Below are positions 32,651 to 42,300 of a stretch of DNA of 64,000 nucleotides, piece after piece. The first letter of the stretch is position 1. Every line of letters starts with the position of its first letter. Both the position numbers and the translations under genes were made by a program. The notes below the pieces were generated by a model, which was not told where the DNA came from, made no database searches, and saw only the letters and a program-made list of their open reading frames with translations. The DNA is from Caecitellus pseudoparvulus. Taxonomy: Eukaryota > Bigyra: Bicosoecida. Where the stretch lies: NCBI GenBank assembly GCA_965644315.1, contig CBFFRQ010000068.1, forward strand, positions 310,001 through 374,000, written 5' to 3'.

Positions 32651-32936
32651 GCTGCACCTGTGCAGCGGCGTGATATGCAGAGTGGGTACACCTAGCGTGG
32701 CGCGAGGTCGGGGCTTGCCGGTGTGGGTGCGTGGTGCTTCGATTGTGGGGGAGGTGAGCTTCGCCGTCGCACATCCACGCCGCTGCATGAGCACCGACCC
32801 AACACAATCCCTCCCGCAACGCAACCAGGCCCTGCGTGGACTTCATTCTGTCAAAGCTCAAGACTCCACTGTCGTCTGTGTGCCCCTGCACACGCCTCGC
32901 TGGGTTTCGGGTGGTGTTTCGGCGGCGTTTCGAGTC
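32651..32936. promoter_or_regulatory. Divergent promoter between Y14 and malonyl transacylase genes
   Basis: 286 bp separate two oppositely directed ATGs, so both promoters must lie here or overlap the 5' exons. No specific element could be assigned. Confidence 0.4.
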
Positions 32937-34175
32937 ATGTCCAGCCGCTGCAGCAGCGTGCTGCGCGCACTGCACGCACCGCGGCGCAGCCTGAGCACCA
33001 CCCCAGTGCGAGACACCGTGTACATGTTCCCCGGGCAGGGCTCGCAGCGGCCAGGCATGGGTGCGGACCTGATGCGGGACTTCCCCGCCGCACGGGAGGT
33101 GGCGCAGGAGGTGGACGAGGCGCTGGGCTTCGGGCTGTCCAGGGTGATGGCAGAGGGAGAGGTGCGCTGGCCGCCTGCACGCCCGCACGGACTCCCAGCA
33201 GGCTGCACGCTCACCACCCCCCCTCTTTCCCCCCCCTCTGCGCAGGCCGCCGCCTTGCGGGACACTCGTGTTGCACAGCCTGCCATCCTCACCGCCAGCA
33301 TCATGGCGTGGCGCGTGGCGAGGCAAGAGCTGTCCCTGTCGCCAGACGCCGTGTGCGGAGTCATGGGGCACTCAGTGGGGGAGTTCTCAGCACTAGTTGC
33401 CACTGGCGCCCTCACTCTGCCCCATGCCGCCACCATCCTAGCCGCCCGCGGTGCCGCCATGGCCACGGCGGGGGCGGCAGCTGGGAACACCAGCATGGTG
33501 GCGGTGTTCCCAGTGGACCCCGCCGCCGTGCTGGCCATCACCCGGCGCCTGTCCCGCCCAGGTGCAGTGGTGGCGGTGTCCAACTTCAACACGCCATCTC
33601 AGGTCGTGCTGTCGGGGCACGCCCCAGCCGTGCAGGCCGCCGTGGAGGCTGTGAAGGAGGGCGCCCGATGTCGGGTCGTGCCTCTGGCGGTCTCCGCGCC
33701 CTTCCACTGCCCCCTCATGGCACCCGCCATCCCCGCCATCGCAGCTGCCATGGGGGGGTGGGGCGCAGACTCCCTCCTGCCCGACGCCGTCCTGGAGGGG
33801 GGGTGCACCGACGGGCCGACCCCCCCTGCACAGACCCTTGGGGACCTCGCCGCTGAGGTGGGCGCGCCCCTGCCCCCCGCCACACCCCCCCCCAGCCTGG
33901 TCCGCGACAGCCCCCTACCTCTCTTCTCCAACCGCCAAGGCGCTGTTCTATGTTCCGGGTTGGACCTCGCCGCGTCCCTGCTGGGCCAAACCGTGGCTCC
34001 CGTGCATTTCACGGCCAGTGTCGAGGCGGCAATTTCCGCAGGCGGCAGCCGGTTCCTGTCCTTCGGCCCAGGCAGCGAGCTGGCCGGCATGGTGCGGGCC
34101 GTGGCAGGCAAGGGCGCCGGCGTAAAGACAGTGGCGGTGGGCACCGCTGAAGACATGCGTGAGGGAGGGGTGTGA
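32937..34175 (+). CDS. Malonyl-CoA:ACP transacylase, probably mitochondrial
   Basis: Transfers malonyl from CoA to acyl carrier protein in type II fatty acid synthesis. Exons 32937-33161 and 33246-34175 (384 aa), one 84-nt intron in phase 0. Motifs: FPGQGSQ (31-37), GHSVGEFSALVATG with the nucleophile serine near 117, RGAAMATA with the carboxylate-binding arginine, and APFHCPLM with the catalytic histidine. The N-terminus (MSSRCSSVLRALHAPRRSLS) is a good mitochondrial presequence, pointing to the mitochondrial pathway that feeds lipoate. An insertion of roughly 40 Pro/Gly/Ala residues before LFSNRQGA is unusual for the family. The stop lies 20 bp from the convergent neighbour. Confidence 0.93.
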   Translation: MSSRCSSVLRALHAPRRSLSTTPVRDTVYMFPGQGSQRPGMGADLMRDFPAAREVAQEVDEALGFGLSRVMAEGEVRWPPARPHGLPAGCTLTTPPLSPPSAQAAALRDTRVAQPAILTASIMAWRVARQELSLSPDAVCGVMGHSVGEFSALVATGALTLPHAATILAARGAAMATAGAAAGNTSMVAVFPVDPAAVLAITRRLSRPGAVVAVSNFNTPSQVVLSGHAPAVQAAVEAVKEGARCRVVPLAVSAPFHCPLMAPAIPAIAAAMGGWGADSLLPDAVLEGGCTDGPTPPAQTLGDLAAEVGAPLPPATPPPSLVRDSPLPLFSNRQGAVLCSGLDLAASLLGQTVAPVHFTASVEAAISAGGSRFLSFGPGSELAGMVRAVAGKGAGVKTVAVGTAEDMREGGV

Positions 34176-34195
34176 CACCCCCTCCTGCACACCCC

Positions 34196-35393
34196 TCACG
34201 CCCCCGGCGCCTCGTGCTGCCCAGCCAGCTTCGGCTGCAGCGCCGCATACAGCCCTGCATCCCGCACTGCCAGCAGACCCCCCTCCAGGACTGCCTCGGA
34301 GTCAGCGGAGTATGCGATGGGCCCACCCGCCCAGTCCGACATGCCGCCGGCCCACCCGCCGCCGTCCTGTGCCGCCGCTGCGCGCAGCAGCGCATCCCCC
34401 GCGCACACATCCCACTTCTTGATGCGTGTGGCGTGCACGTATGCGTCGGCTGCCCCAGCCAGCACCTGCGCCACCTTGTACCCGGCCCCCCCCGCGGGGG
34501 TGATGCCGGCCACCTCCAGCCCCGCCTCTGTCAGCTGACTGGCCACCTTGCCCGCATGGGAGCGAGAGACGATGGCACGGAGGCCAGCGGCCTGCCAGGA
34601 GGGGGGGGAGGGGGGGGGTGCCACAGGCTCCGACACCCCCCCTGCCAAGCTGCTGTTGTGGGGGGGGGTGCCGCTGCCCACCCAGCCCCACACCGTGCGC
34701 TGCGTGAAGGGGAAGTGCACGACGCCAGCCACGGGCACGCCCCCCACGGCCACGCAGGCCATCACCGTCACGTACTGGTGCAGGCCCTCCGTGTACTCCT
34801 TCGTCGCGTCCAGGGGGTCAATCCACACCACGACGTCCTCCGCCGCCACGCGGCTGTCACCTTGCGACGCCAGCACAGGGCCCACCGCTGCGTCGATGGC
34901 CTGTGTCACGGAAGCCGGCACGGACCCCTCGGGCGCCGCGTCCTGGCTCCCCTCCGAGTCCTTCTCCTCCGACACCAGCGTTACGGAGGGAAACGCTGCT
35001 CGGAAGCCTCGGCTGAGCAGCTGGTGGGACAGCAGGTCTGCCGCCGTGACAGGGTCCACCATGGAGCCCATGATGATGCCCTTGCTCTTCTCCTTCAAAT
35101 TCCCGCTCTTGGCAATGGCAACTATTCTGCGCGCCGCAAAGCCGACGGGTGCTGCCGCGAAGCTGCCGCCTGCAGCGCCTCTCGCCAACTCACTTGCGCC
35201 CGGCAGCGGCCGTCTCGTGGATCGCACGGTGCAGAAGCGCCTTCATGGACACGCCCACGGGCAGCTCTGCCTGCTGCAGCACTGTCCCATCAGTCCCGCT
35301 CACCACTGCACCCAGCCAGGCCACCAGCAGCACGCCTGCGACACCCAGCAGCAGCCGGCTCAAATACCGCGGCTTGCTGGACGGCGGCTGCAT
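34196..35393 (-). CDS. BPNT2: Golgi/ER-type 3'-phosphoadenosine 5'-phosphate phosphatase
   Basis: Member of the inositol monophosphatase superfamily that hydrolyses PAP, the by-product of lumenal sulfation. Exons 35393-35194 and 35126-34196 (376 aa), one 67-nt GTGAGT intron in phase 2, joining AAAGR to KIVAIAKSGN. A single N-terminal anchor (LLLGVAGVLLVAWLGAVVSG) predicts a type II membrane protein with a lumenal active site. Diagnostic motifs: LVSEE, WIDPLDATKEYTE (metal site, about 164-176), AIVSRSHAGKV, TPAGGAGYKV and IKKWDVCAGDALL, all close to animal BPNT2/IMPAD1 as I recall it. A Ser/Gly-rich linker follows VGSGTPPHN. Confidence 0.92.
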
Positions 35394-35687
35394 GGTGCTG
35401 GGCCATGAACGAGCAACGCCCCAACAAGCGGTAAGCTTCTGGAGCTTAGGCTGTGTGGCTGGTGTGCAGGTGTTTTGTGCTGCTGCTCTCCACTGTGCAC
35501 GCCTCCAGGCGCCTGGGAGCCGGCATGGTGCTGCTTCTGTGCCAGCCATGCCCGCGCAAACAACACAGTTCGCCAAAACGTGGTGCATTTTCCTGCACAC
35601 CCCAGGCCAGAAGTCGCCCGTCCTTCCAGCTGCAGACCCGCATCGGTGCTCTCAGCCCGTGCACGGCGTGCCTACACTCCACTGCGC
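35394..35687. promoter_or_regulatory. Divergent promoter region
   Basis: 294 bp between the PAP phosphatase start (minus) and the RtcB2-like start (plus). It must hold both promoters; no defined motif recognised. Confidence 0.4.
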
Positions 35688-37539
35688 ATGGCGGCCAAGT
35701 TCCGCAGCACGCTGGTCCTGGACCACAACCGCACCAAGCGCAGCGTCACGGTGCTCCCCCGCGACGAGGCAGCTGTGCGGGCCGCTGCATGCCAGAAGCT
35801 GCGCATTTCCGCGAAGAAACTGCGAGGCCTGTGGCTGGAAGACGCCAAGGGCTCCGCCGCCTGGCCCGCCTCGGCCATTTCCTTGCCTGAGGTGGCACAC
35901 GACGGCATCACCGTCGTGGCCAGCACCACCCGGGCAGCGCCCGAGGCGGCCCTGCTGCAGCAAGGCCAAGACAAGGACCCCCCCGCCGTCGTGCGGGTGC
36001 TGGCCCACGCCTCCTGGCTGGAGGATGGCGCGGTGCAGCAACTGGTGGCGACGGCGGGGCTGCCAGGCTGCCGCCTCGCAGTGGGCATGCCAGACCTGCA
36101 CCCCGGCAGGGGCTACCCCAACGGCGCCGCAGTGGCCACGCACGACCTGTGGCCACATCTCATCGGCACAGACATTGGCTGTGGCATGAGCCTCGTGCAG
36201 ACGGACCTGCCGTCGGGGGGCGCCACGCCCAAGTCCCTGGAGCGGTGGGCGGGCGCAATTTCCGCAGCGCTCTCCTCCGACGAAGCCCCGGACGCCGTGC
36301 AGGCCGTGACGCCAGCACAGAAAGCGGTGCCCGCCAGCCACCCCAGTACGCCAGCTGGCCAAGGGGGTGCGCAGGAGGTGGCTGCAGAGCCCCCTCCCCC
36401 CTGCACTCCCCTGGCCTGGCCCAGTGCTGGCCCGCACGCAGCAGTGGTGCCGCCCCTCGCCCCGCCGGGGTCCACGCCTGAGGAGGTGGCGGCACACCTC
36501 CTGCACCATGGCCACACCCCACAGGCCTGCACACACGCTCTGCCCCCTCTGCCCCCCTCCCTCCCCCCTCCCCCCGACGCGCCCCCCCCCGGATGCCGCC
36601 GCCTTCTCCTCCTTCCTCGGCACTGTCGGGCGCGGCAACCACTTCGCAGAGCTGCAGGTGGTGCAGGAGGTGCTGGACCAGGCCGCCTGGGACGCCCTGG
36701 CCCTGGATGCTGCCGCCCTGCAGCTGGTCGTGCACAGTGGTTCACGGGGGTACGGCGCCGCCGTCCTGGACTGGTACGTGACGCAGTGTGGGTCGGGCAG
36801 CACGCCAGCCGACTCGCCCGTGGGGGCGGCGTACCTGGCCCTGCACAACCACGCCTGTGTGTGGGCCAAGCACAACCGCGCCGCCATCGCCGCCCGCTTG
36901 CTGGCGGCCCTGCCTGGGTCGCACGGACACGGCACCTGTGTCCTGGACGCCTGGCACAACTTCGTGACGGCGGCGCCGTTTGGAGACAGCGCACTGGAGC
37001 CGCTATCCGTGCAGCCAGGCGCTGCGGAGGCTGGGGCGGGTGGGGACGGGGGTGCCACCGTTCGCCAGCATGCGGGGGGTGTGCCGGTGCAGTGGGTGGA
37101 GGGGCCCCTGCCCCCCGGCCAGGCGACGGGGGGTGGGCAGGGGCAAACGCTGTGGCTGCATCGCAAGGGCGCCTCGCCGTCGGATGGTGGGCCCATGCTC
37201 ATCCCTGGCAGCCGCGGCACGCCGACGTACCTGGTGCAGCCGACGGCCGATGAGGGCGTGCTGGAGGCGAGCGGGCGCAGCCTGGCGCACGGGGCAGGTC
37301 GCAAGTGGTCGCGGGCCAAGGGGCGTGCCATGCTACGGGACCTCGTGCACCGCGCCAGCGACCTGCGCCAGACAGAGCTGGGGGGGCGGGTCGTCTGTGG
37401 CGACGCTGACCTGCTGCTGGAGGAGGCGCCGCCGAACTACAAAGACGTGTCGGCAGTGGTGGCGGACCTGCAGGAGGCTGGCATCGTCACCGTCATCGCC
37501 ATCCTGCACCCCCTGCTCACGTTCAAGACGGCCGAGTGA
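35688..37539 (+). CDS. RtcB2-type RNA ligase family protein
   Basis: RtcB enzymes join 3'-phosphate/2',3'-cyclic phosphate RNA to 5'-OH ends with GTP and Mn2+. Proposed exons 35688-36485 and 36592-37539 (581 aa). Motifs in order: VGMPDLHPGRGYPNGAA, GTDIGCGM (about 161-168, metal Cys), LGTVGRGNHFAEL, VHSGSRGYG, HNHA, DAWHNF, HRKGA (nearly 190 residues into exon 2), LIPGSRGTPTYLV, and SLAHGAGR with the guanylylated histidine region. The N-terminus and the GRGNHFAEL variant fit the release-factor-H-coupled RtcB2 branch more than the tRNA-splicing RtcB. The junction is uncertain: a clear donor and pyrimidine tract exist, but the base pair before the restored frame is CG, not AG. Its 3' end overlaps the convergent kinase gene by 17 bp. 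Confidence 0.85.
36486..36591 (+). other. Intron with non-canonical 3' end (or sequence error)
   Basis: The donor GTGGCG follows GAG GAG in phase 0. The 3' part is an obvious C/T tract ending at the point where the conserved frame (DAAAFSSFLGTVG) resumes in phase 0, but the last two bases read CG. The nearest upstream AG (36512) would need a phase-2 donor and would translate the pyrimidine tract. Confidence 0.5.
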
Positions 37540-38767
37540 GGGGGGGTGCGGCCGGGTGCACTGGGAGGGGTGCGAAGTGCAGTGCGTCGCGAGCAGCTGC
37601 GTCCTGCAGGCGGTGCAGGTCCGCGGCCATATTCCGCAGGCCCACCAACGTGCAGGTGTCCAGTGCAGGCACCTGCCCCGGCGCCGTGGCGGGGGCGGCG
37701 TCCTGCACGTGTGCAAAGTCAATGAGGCACAGGCGCAAGGAGGCGGGCGTGGGGTCCCCCGCGTCGTACGCGATGAGGAGGGAGGAGGAGAAAAAATGGA
37801 ACTGTCGCTGGGACTCGAACCACGCCAGCACCTCCCCGACGCGCTCTGCCAGCGCAGGCAGCAGGTCCAGGCGCAGGCGGCGCCCATCGAACAAGAACTC
37901 ACACCACCCACGCGCCATGTCGGCGTGGTGCAGGGCGCGCCCAAACCCCCGCCGGTGCACGACAACGCCACTGCCGGCTGCCGACACTTGCAAGTCACTT
38001 CCCTCGCCACTGGCCGGCGCGCCAGGCACCTGCAGAGCAGCGCTGCTCGAACCCGTCAGCTCCATGCCTGGCCTATGCACACGCATGCCGGTGAAGCGGT
38101 ACCCTGCCACGAGCTGGTGAGGGTACCGCTTCACTGCCTTGCTGCGTTTCCGCGCTGAGCTGCCGGGGCTCCAGGAGATGCAGCCCAGCTTCAAATCCAA
38201 CACGCAAGGCTCCCGCATCCCAGCCGTGATGTCGTCTAACTGCAGCCACGCTGTGCCTGCCGCAAGCGCGCCGCTGCAGGCTGCGGCAGGCACCGAGTCA
38301 CTCCCCGCGCCTGCGCGCACAACGCCGTGAAACGCAGGCATGAAGGAGCGGGGGGGCTGCCCAGCGGCAGTCGAAGCGGCAACTGCGGCGTAAAAGTCTG
38401 CCTCGCGGCGCCCCCGATGCCCACTTTGCAGCGGCTTCAGCACCACCTGCCCGTTGCTCAGCATGCCGTCGTGCCCGCCCACCACCTGAACACGCTGCCA
38501 CGGCCCGCCGCAGGGGGACGCTGGCAGGCCAGGCCCACCTTCCACAGCAGCAGCCACGGGGCCATTGCTAGCATCACCCTTCTCTGCAACCGAAGGGGGC
38601 CGAGCAACACCCACCACGCGAGCCGTCAGCGCAGGGGGGGGCACAGAGTGCTGCGGATTTTGACCCTCACAGCCTGCCACACTGTGCACTTGCGCAGCCG
38701 ACCCTGCGCCTGCCACAGACACTGCAGCGGCCACACGGCGCAGCATGCATGCCAAACTCCTGTGCAT
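37523..38767 (-). CDS. Inositol polyphosphate kinase (IPK/IPMK family)
   Basis: Predicted to phosphorylate inositol phosphates in the cytosol or nucleus. 414 aa from the ATG at 38767; the frame extends to 38878 without a better start. Signature PCVLDLKLG (P-x3-D-x-K-x-G, about 185-193, inositol phosphate binding) is followed by GYRFTGMRVH, ALHHADMARGWCEFLFDG, SSLLIAYD (about 326) and LCLIDFAHVQD (metal-binding IDF, about 350). The N-terminal VQVVGGHDGMLSNGQVVLKPL followed by EADFYAAV matches the kinase N-lobe. Which isomers it uses cannot be told. A Ser/Gly segment interrupts the region after VHRPG. Confidence 0.9.
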   Translation of the reverse strand: MHRSLACMLRRVAAAVSVAGAGSAAQVHSVAGCEGQNPQHSVPPPALTARVVGVARPPSVAEKGDASNGPVAAAVEGGPGLPASPCGGPWQRVQVVGGHDGMLSNGQVVLKPLQSGHRGRREADFYAAVAASTAAGQPPRSFMPAFHGVVRAGAGSDSVPAAACSGALAAGTAWLQLDDITAGMREPCVLDLKLGCISWSPGSSARKRSKAVKRYPHQLVAGYRFTGMRVHRPGMELTGSSSAALQVPGAPASGEGSDLQVSAAGSGVVVHRRGFGRALHHADMARGWCEFLFDGRRLRLDLLPALAERVGEVLAWFESQRQFHFFSSSLLIAYDAGDPTPASLRLCLIDFAHVQDAAPATAPGQVPALDTCTLVGLRNMAADLHRLQDAAARDALHFAPLPVHPAAPPLTRPS

Positions 38768-39021
38768 GGCCTGTACGCCTGCGGCTTTCCCGAAGCCCGT
38801 CTCCTGACCTGTGGCCCAAGCCTTGTGGCTTGCAAGCCACGTCAGCCCACCAATGCTGCCCAGCGAACACCAGCGCACCGAACCCCTCGCAGGTCAAGGA
38901 CCCCTGCAAGGACACTCAAAAAACTACGGTACCCCACAGAGCAGGCCAGTCACCAACACACTGCCCGCCCTGCGTTGTGTTTGTTGTGCGCTGGGCCTGG
39001 GCCTGTGCCGGCGTGCATTGC

Positions 39022-40702
39022 TCACGCCCCCAGCCACGCCTGGTACTCAAGAAACAGCGCCTTGCGCTCCTGCACCAGCGGCAGTGGGTCGTTGGCTGCG
39101 GGGGTGTACAGGTCCTGGCAGTGGGCACACGTGCCGTTGACGCAGTCCACCAGGTACGCAGGGCGGGTGGGTCCCAGCGTGGACCGCACGCCCGCCCACT
39201 GCCACGGGTCGGCGCCGCCGTTGAAGAAGAAGACATTGTCCACCGCCACATCCGTGCCCCCGTAGTAGTTGTTGGTCTCCTGCACCGCCGGCAGCTCGTG
39301 CAGTCCGAACACCTTGGCGCACAGCTCCTCGTGGTAGCTCGTGTTCACCCAAGCGGATCGGATGGCACCCTGCGCCGGTGCCACCTGCCAGTACGCCAGC
39401 TCAGTGCACTTCTGCCACCACCAGGAGCGCCCGTTGCCGCCGGTGCTGGGGTTTGCCAGGGTTTCCCAGTTGTAGTCAGCGGGGGAGTTCCCCAGCACCC
39501 GCACGAAGTAGCCATTGACGTAGGACACCCAGGCTGGGTAGGGGTCCCCCCCCGCTGTCCACACGGCATTCAGCGCGTCACACAGCACATCCCGGTGGGC
39601 GTACTGCATGGCCTCTGCCGCGGCATCTGCCATGAAGTAGAAGAAATCCCCCGCCACGCTCAGCTCCTGGGCATGGAAGTCAGCGGCCACAGCGGGCCAC
39701 CGAGCCTCCAGCTGGGCCGTGATGTTGCGCAGAGCAGCGGCACAGGTGGGCCCAGCGGTGGTGCCCACCTGCTTGTCAAAGTCGGTGAACTCCAGAATGG
39801 CCTCCACCTGCGTGCAGGTGGGGGGGAGGGGAGGTGTGGCTGGTCTGGGGCATGCTCAGCGGGCGGGGCACAGCACTACGCACCACGCCACTGCTGCTGT
39901 GGCTGCCCACAGTGAGGGCTGGGAACTTGAGGCGGTACCACGCAGCGAGGGCGCCGGGGTAGGAGCCGCCGACGGCCACCCACTTGTTGCGTGTGCCTGC
40001 CGGCAGGCCGTGCGCGGCGTTGATGTGGGTGTCCTGGAACCACTGGGAGAACCAGGCCAGATCGCTGATGGCCTGGCGGCTGTTGTGGAAGGCCAAGTGC
40101 TCAGTGGTCAGGCCTGGCAGCGGCATGGACTCGCCGAAGAACCTGCGGTGGGCCAGGGAGCAGCGTGCAGCGTGGGGGGGGTGGAGGGGAGGATGTGGTG
40201 CCGCCCTGCTCACCTGTGCTCCACAGACACCACCAGCGCCTTGTACTTCTGCGCCATGACCAAGGGCGTCAGCCGAGCAGGCATGATGCCTGGGCACGTG
40301 TACTGTGCAGGTTGCGCCGCAGGGACGGGTGAAGGGGGGCGAGCGGCAGCGCCAGCGCTGCTGCCTCACCTCGCCACAGATGTGCAGGATGACGGGCCCG
40401 TGAGGAGGGGACCAGAAGTCGTCAATGACAAAGTACCGCTGGCTCCAAGTGCGGCGGTCAGTCATGTTGAAGTGGTCCAGGATGGCGCCGTCGAACCAGT
40501 GCACAGTCTGGTTGTATTGGATGTCTTGCACCCTGGCGCGGGGCGCAGGAGGGGCGACGCTCCTGCGGAGGTCAGAGGGGTGTTTTCCAGTGCAAGCGCA
40601 ACACGTCTACGTGGAAAATCGCTTCACCTACATTTTCCAGGGCGCTGCCTGCGCAGTGCAGGCCGCTGCCGCCAGGGCGGCGATGCCCAGAATGGTCCGC
40701 AT
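39022..40702 (-). CDS. Secreted S28-family serine peptidase (prolyl carboxypeptidase-like)
   Basis: Exons: 40702-40632, 40532-40370, 40302-40214, 40142-39884, 39807-39022 (455 aa); all four introns are GT-AG (67-99 nt) and phases agree. Signal peptide MRTILGIAALAAAACTAQA. Family landmarks: QTVHWFDGAILDHFN, WSQRYFVIDDFW, ALVVSVEHRFFGES, GGSYPGALAAWYR with the nucleophile serine near residue 169, NGGADPWQWAG with the aspartate near 391, and AHCQDL with the histidine. The catalytic triad is complete. Expected to cleave after proline or at dipeptide ends in lysosomal or extracellular space. Several NxS/T sites fit secretion. Confidence 0.93.
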
Positions 40703-41110
40703 GACGCACGAAACGCGGGCGAAACGACGACTATCAAGGTGCTCCCAGCAGCTCTGCGAGTCGGCAAAGCTGAAAAGGGGGCAGGCGTGAGAAGTATTGG
40801 GTCTTGATTTTGTTTTTGCGTGAGTTGAGGGTGATGGCTTTCATTCCCCCCCCTCTTGCTTCGGGCTGGTAATCCCTGGACCAGCGTAAAACCTACCTGC
40901 GCAACAACACCTTCGCGACTTCACCTTCAATGCGATAGGAGCTTTTTCTGGTGATATTTTCATTTCTTGTTGTGGAGCTTCCTCTCTTTGTTACGAAAAG
41001 CTCCCGGTTTGCGGCCCACAAGGGAGCGAGGGCAGCCTGGCGTTACGCCCGAAACGCCTGCTTTCGTCTGCACGATCGTCGACCCCCGCGGGACTGCTGC
41101 GGCATGCAAC
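40703..41110. promoter_or_regulatory. Divergent promoter region with A/T-rich core
   Basis: 408 bp between the peptidase start (minus) and the SHIPPO-type gene start (plus). The stretch 40800-41000 is clearly A/T-richer than its surroundings (for example gattttgtttttgcgtg), as expected of a promoter core. No defined element is claimed. Confidence 0.4.
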
Positions 41111-42247
41111 ATGGAACCCAACATTGCTTCAAAGTGCAGTGTGTTTGGTGTGGGTGAAGAAGTGGAGGCCGCTGTGCAAGCCAGCGTGGAGCCTGTCGAG
41201 GCTGCCCGGGCTGCTGAACTGGTGGCTCGACGGTACCAGATCCAAGCATCCCAAGAAGCGCAGGGCTACGACATCCTCCGGCACCTGGGGAAGGGACACG
41301 AGTCCCCTTGTGCATCTCGGTCAGCAGGTGAGCCGTCGGGTGCTGCCTCCCGAGCACCCTCGCGCTGGGGGGGGCCGGCGCACGCCATTCCGCAAGCAGT
41401 ACGCCCCCAGCCTGGGGAGGGACACAGCGGCCCTGCTGCGTTGCTGGATGTGACTCCAAGCCTGAACTACCTGCGTGGACACAGTGGTGGCCCCATCATG
41501 CGCCCGCCCACGGCGCTAAGACACGCCCACGTGGCCGAAACGCAGGAGCCGCCTGACCCCCTCCCCAGCACCACAGCAAGCCACCCTCGCCCGTGCAAAG
41601 GGGGCACTATTCCGAAGGCCGCAAGAGGGCCACAAGGGGGCGCCAAGGAGGGCCCCACCCCAGGCCCTGGCCCCGTGATCGCCGCCCCTTGCACGCGCCT
41701 CGCAGCCTCCATGGGCCAGGCTGAGCGGTGGCGCAACTCCAAGCACTGCGCCGACACGGCATCCGAGGCGGACGTCGCTGAACCGTGGAAAGTAAAGGAT
41801 GCCGTGCTGAAGCAGACGTGTAGTGTTGGCTTCGGCACGGCGCCTCGCTTTCCCGCTGAGGCGGCACCGGCGCAAGGTGCCGTGCAGGAAACGCCCCCTC
41901 CGCGTCGCGCAGCAGCATCACAAGGCGCGGGCCCCCGCCGCCACTCACGGCGACAGTCTCAACGCCGCCGTCAGCAAGATCTCCGAAGGAAGGCCCATGC
42001 GCGAGAGGCTGCTTCCCAGGCAGACACCCCGGGCCCTGGCGCATACACGTTGCCTGCGGCTGCGTTTCCAGAACGTTGCAAGTCCGCTGCAGGTGCCGTG
42101 CGTCAAGGGGTGTCGCACTCCGCCGCCCCAGCGCATGCCGAGCACTCCAAAGTTGTACTTCCACCACACGCATCCCCCCTTGAGCGCTTTGAGGCGGTGC
42201 TGGCTTCGCAAGGCTTGGCGTGGCACGGGCTGCCCAACACACCGTGA
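41111..42247 (+). CDS. SHIPPO/STPGR-motif protein, probably flagellar
   Basis: 378-residue Pro/Ala/Arg-rich protein; start at the first ATG of the frame (41111). One good sperm-tail PG-rich signature is visible, DTPGPGAYTLPAAAF, with weaker relatives (PTPGPGPVI; VGFGTAPRFP before Pro). SHIPPO repeats occur in proteins bound to axonemal doublets or cytoplasmic microtubules. An Arg-rich patch (HSRRQSQRRRQQDLRRK) precedes the motif. One repeat is few for the family, so the call is modest. A possible GTGAGC donor near 41329 leaves the middle of the protein uncertain. The next gene begins 53 bp downstream in another frame. Confidence 0.6.
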   Translation: MEPNIASKCSVFGVGEEVEAAVQASVEPVEAARAAELVARRYQIQASQEAQGYDILRHLGKGHESPCASRSAGEPSGAASRAPSRWGGPAHAIPQAVRPQPGEGHSGPAALLDVTPSLNYLRGHSGGPIMRPPTALRHAHVAETQEPPDPLPSTTASHPRPCKGGTIPKAARGPQGGAKEGPTPGPGPVIAAPCTRLAASMGQAERWRNSKHCADTASEADVAEPWKVKDAVLKQTCSVGFGTAPRFPAEAAPAQGAVQETPPPRRAAASQGAGPRRHSRRQSQRRRQQDLRRKAHAREAASQADTPGPGAYTLPAAAFPERCKSAAGAVRQGVSHSAAPAHAEHSKVVLPPHASPLERFEAVLASQGLAWHGLPNTP

Positions 42248-42300
42248 CCTTGAGCGACTCAGAGCTGCCAGGCCGCGAAAATTCCGGCGCAGTGCACCCC

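Noticed and set aside
37795-37830. tRNA T-arm-like string (reverse strand GGTTCGAGTCCC)
   Set aside because: It encodes conserved kinase residues (WFESQRQF) and no acceptor stem or other tRNA arms surround it.
42220-42300. Upstream GTG start for the large Pro/Gly-rich protein
   Set aside because: It overlaps the preceding gene's stop region, and eukaryotic initiation at GTG is unlikely when an ATG lies at 42301.
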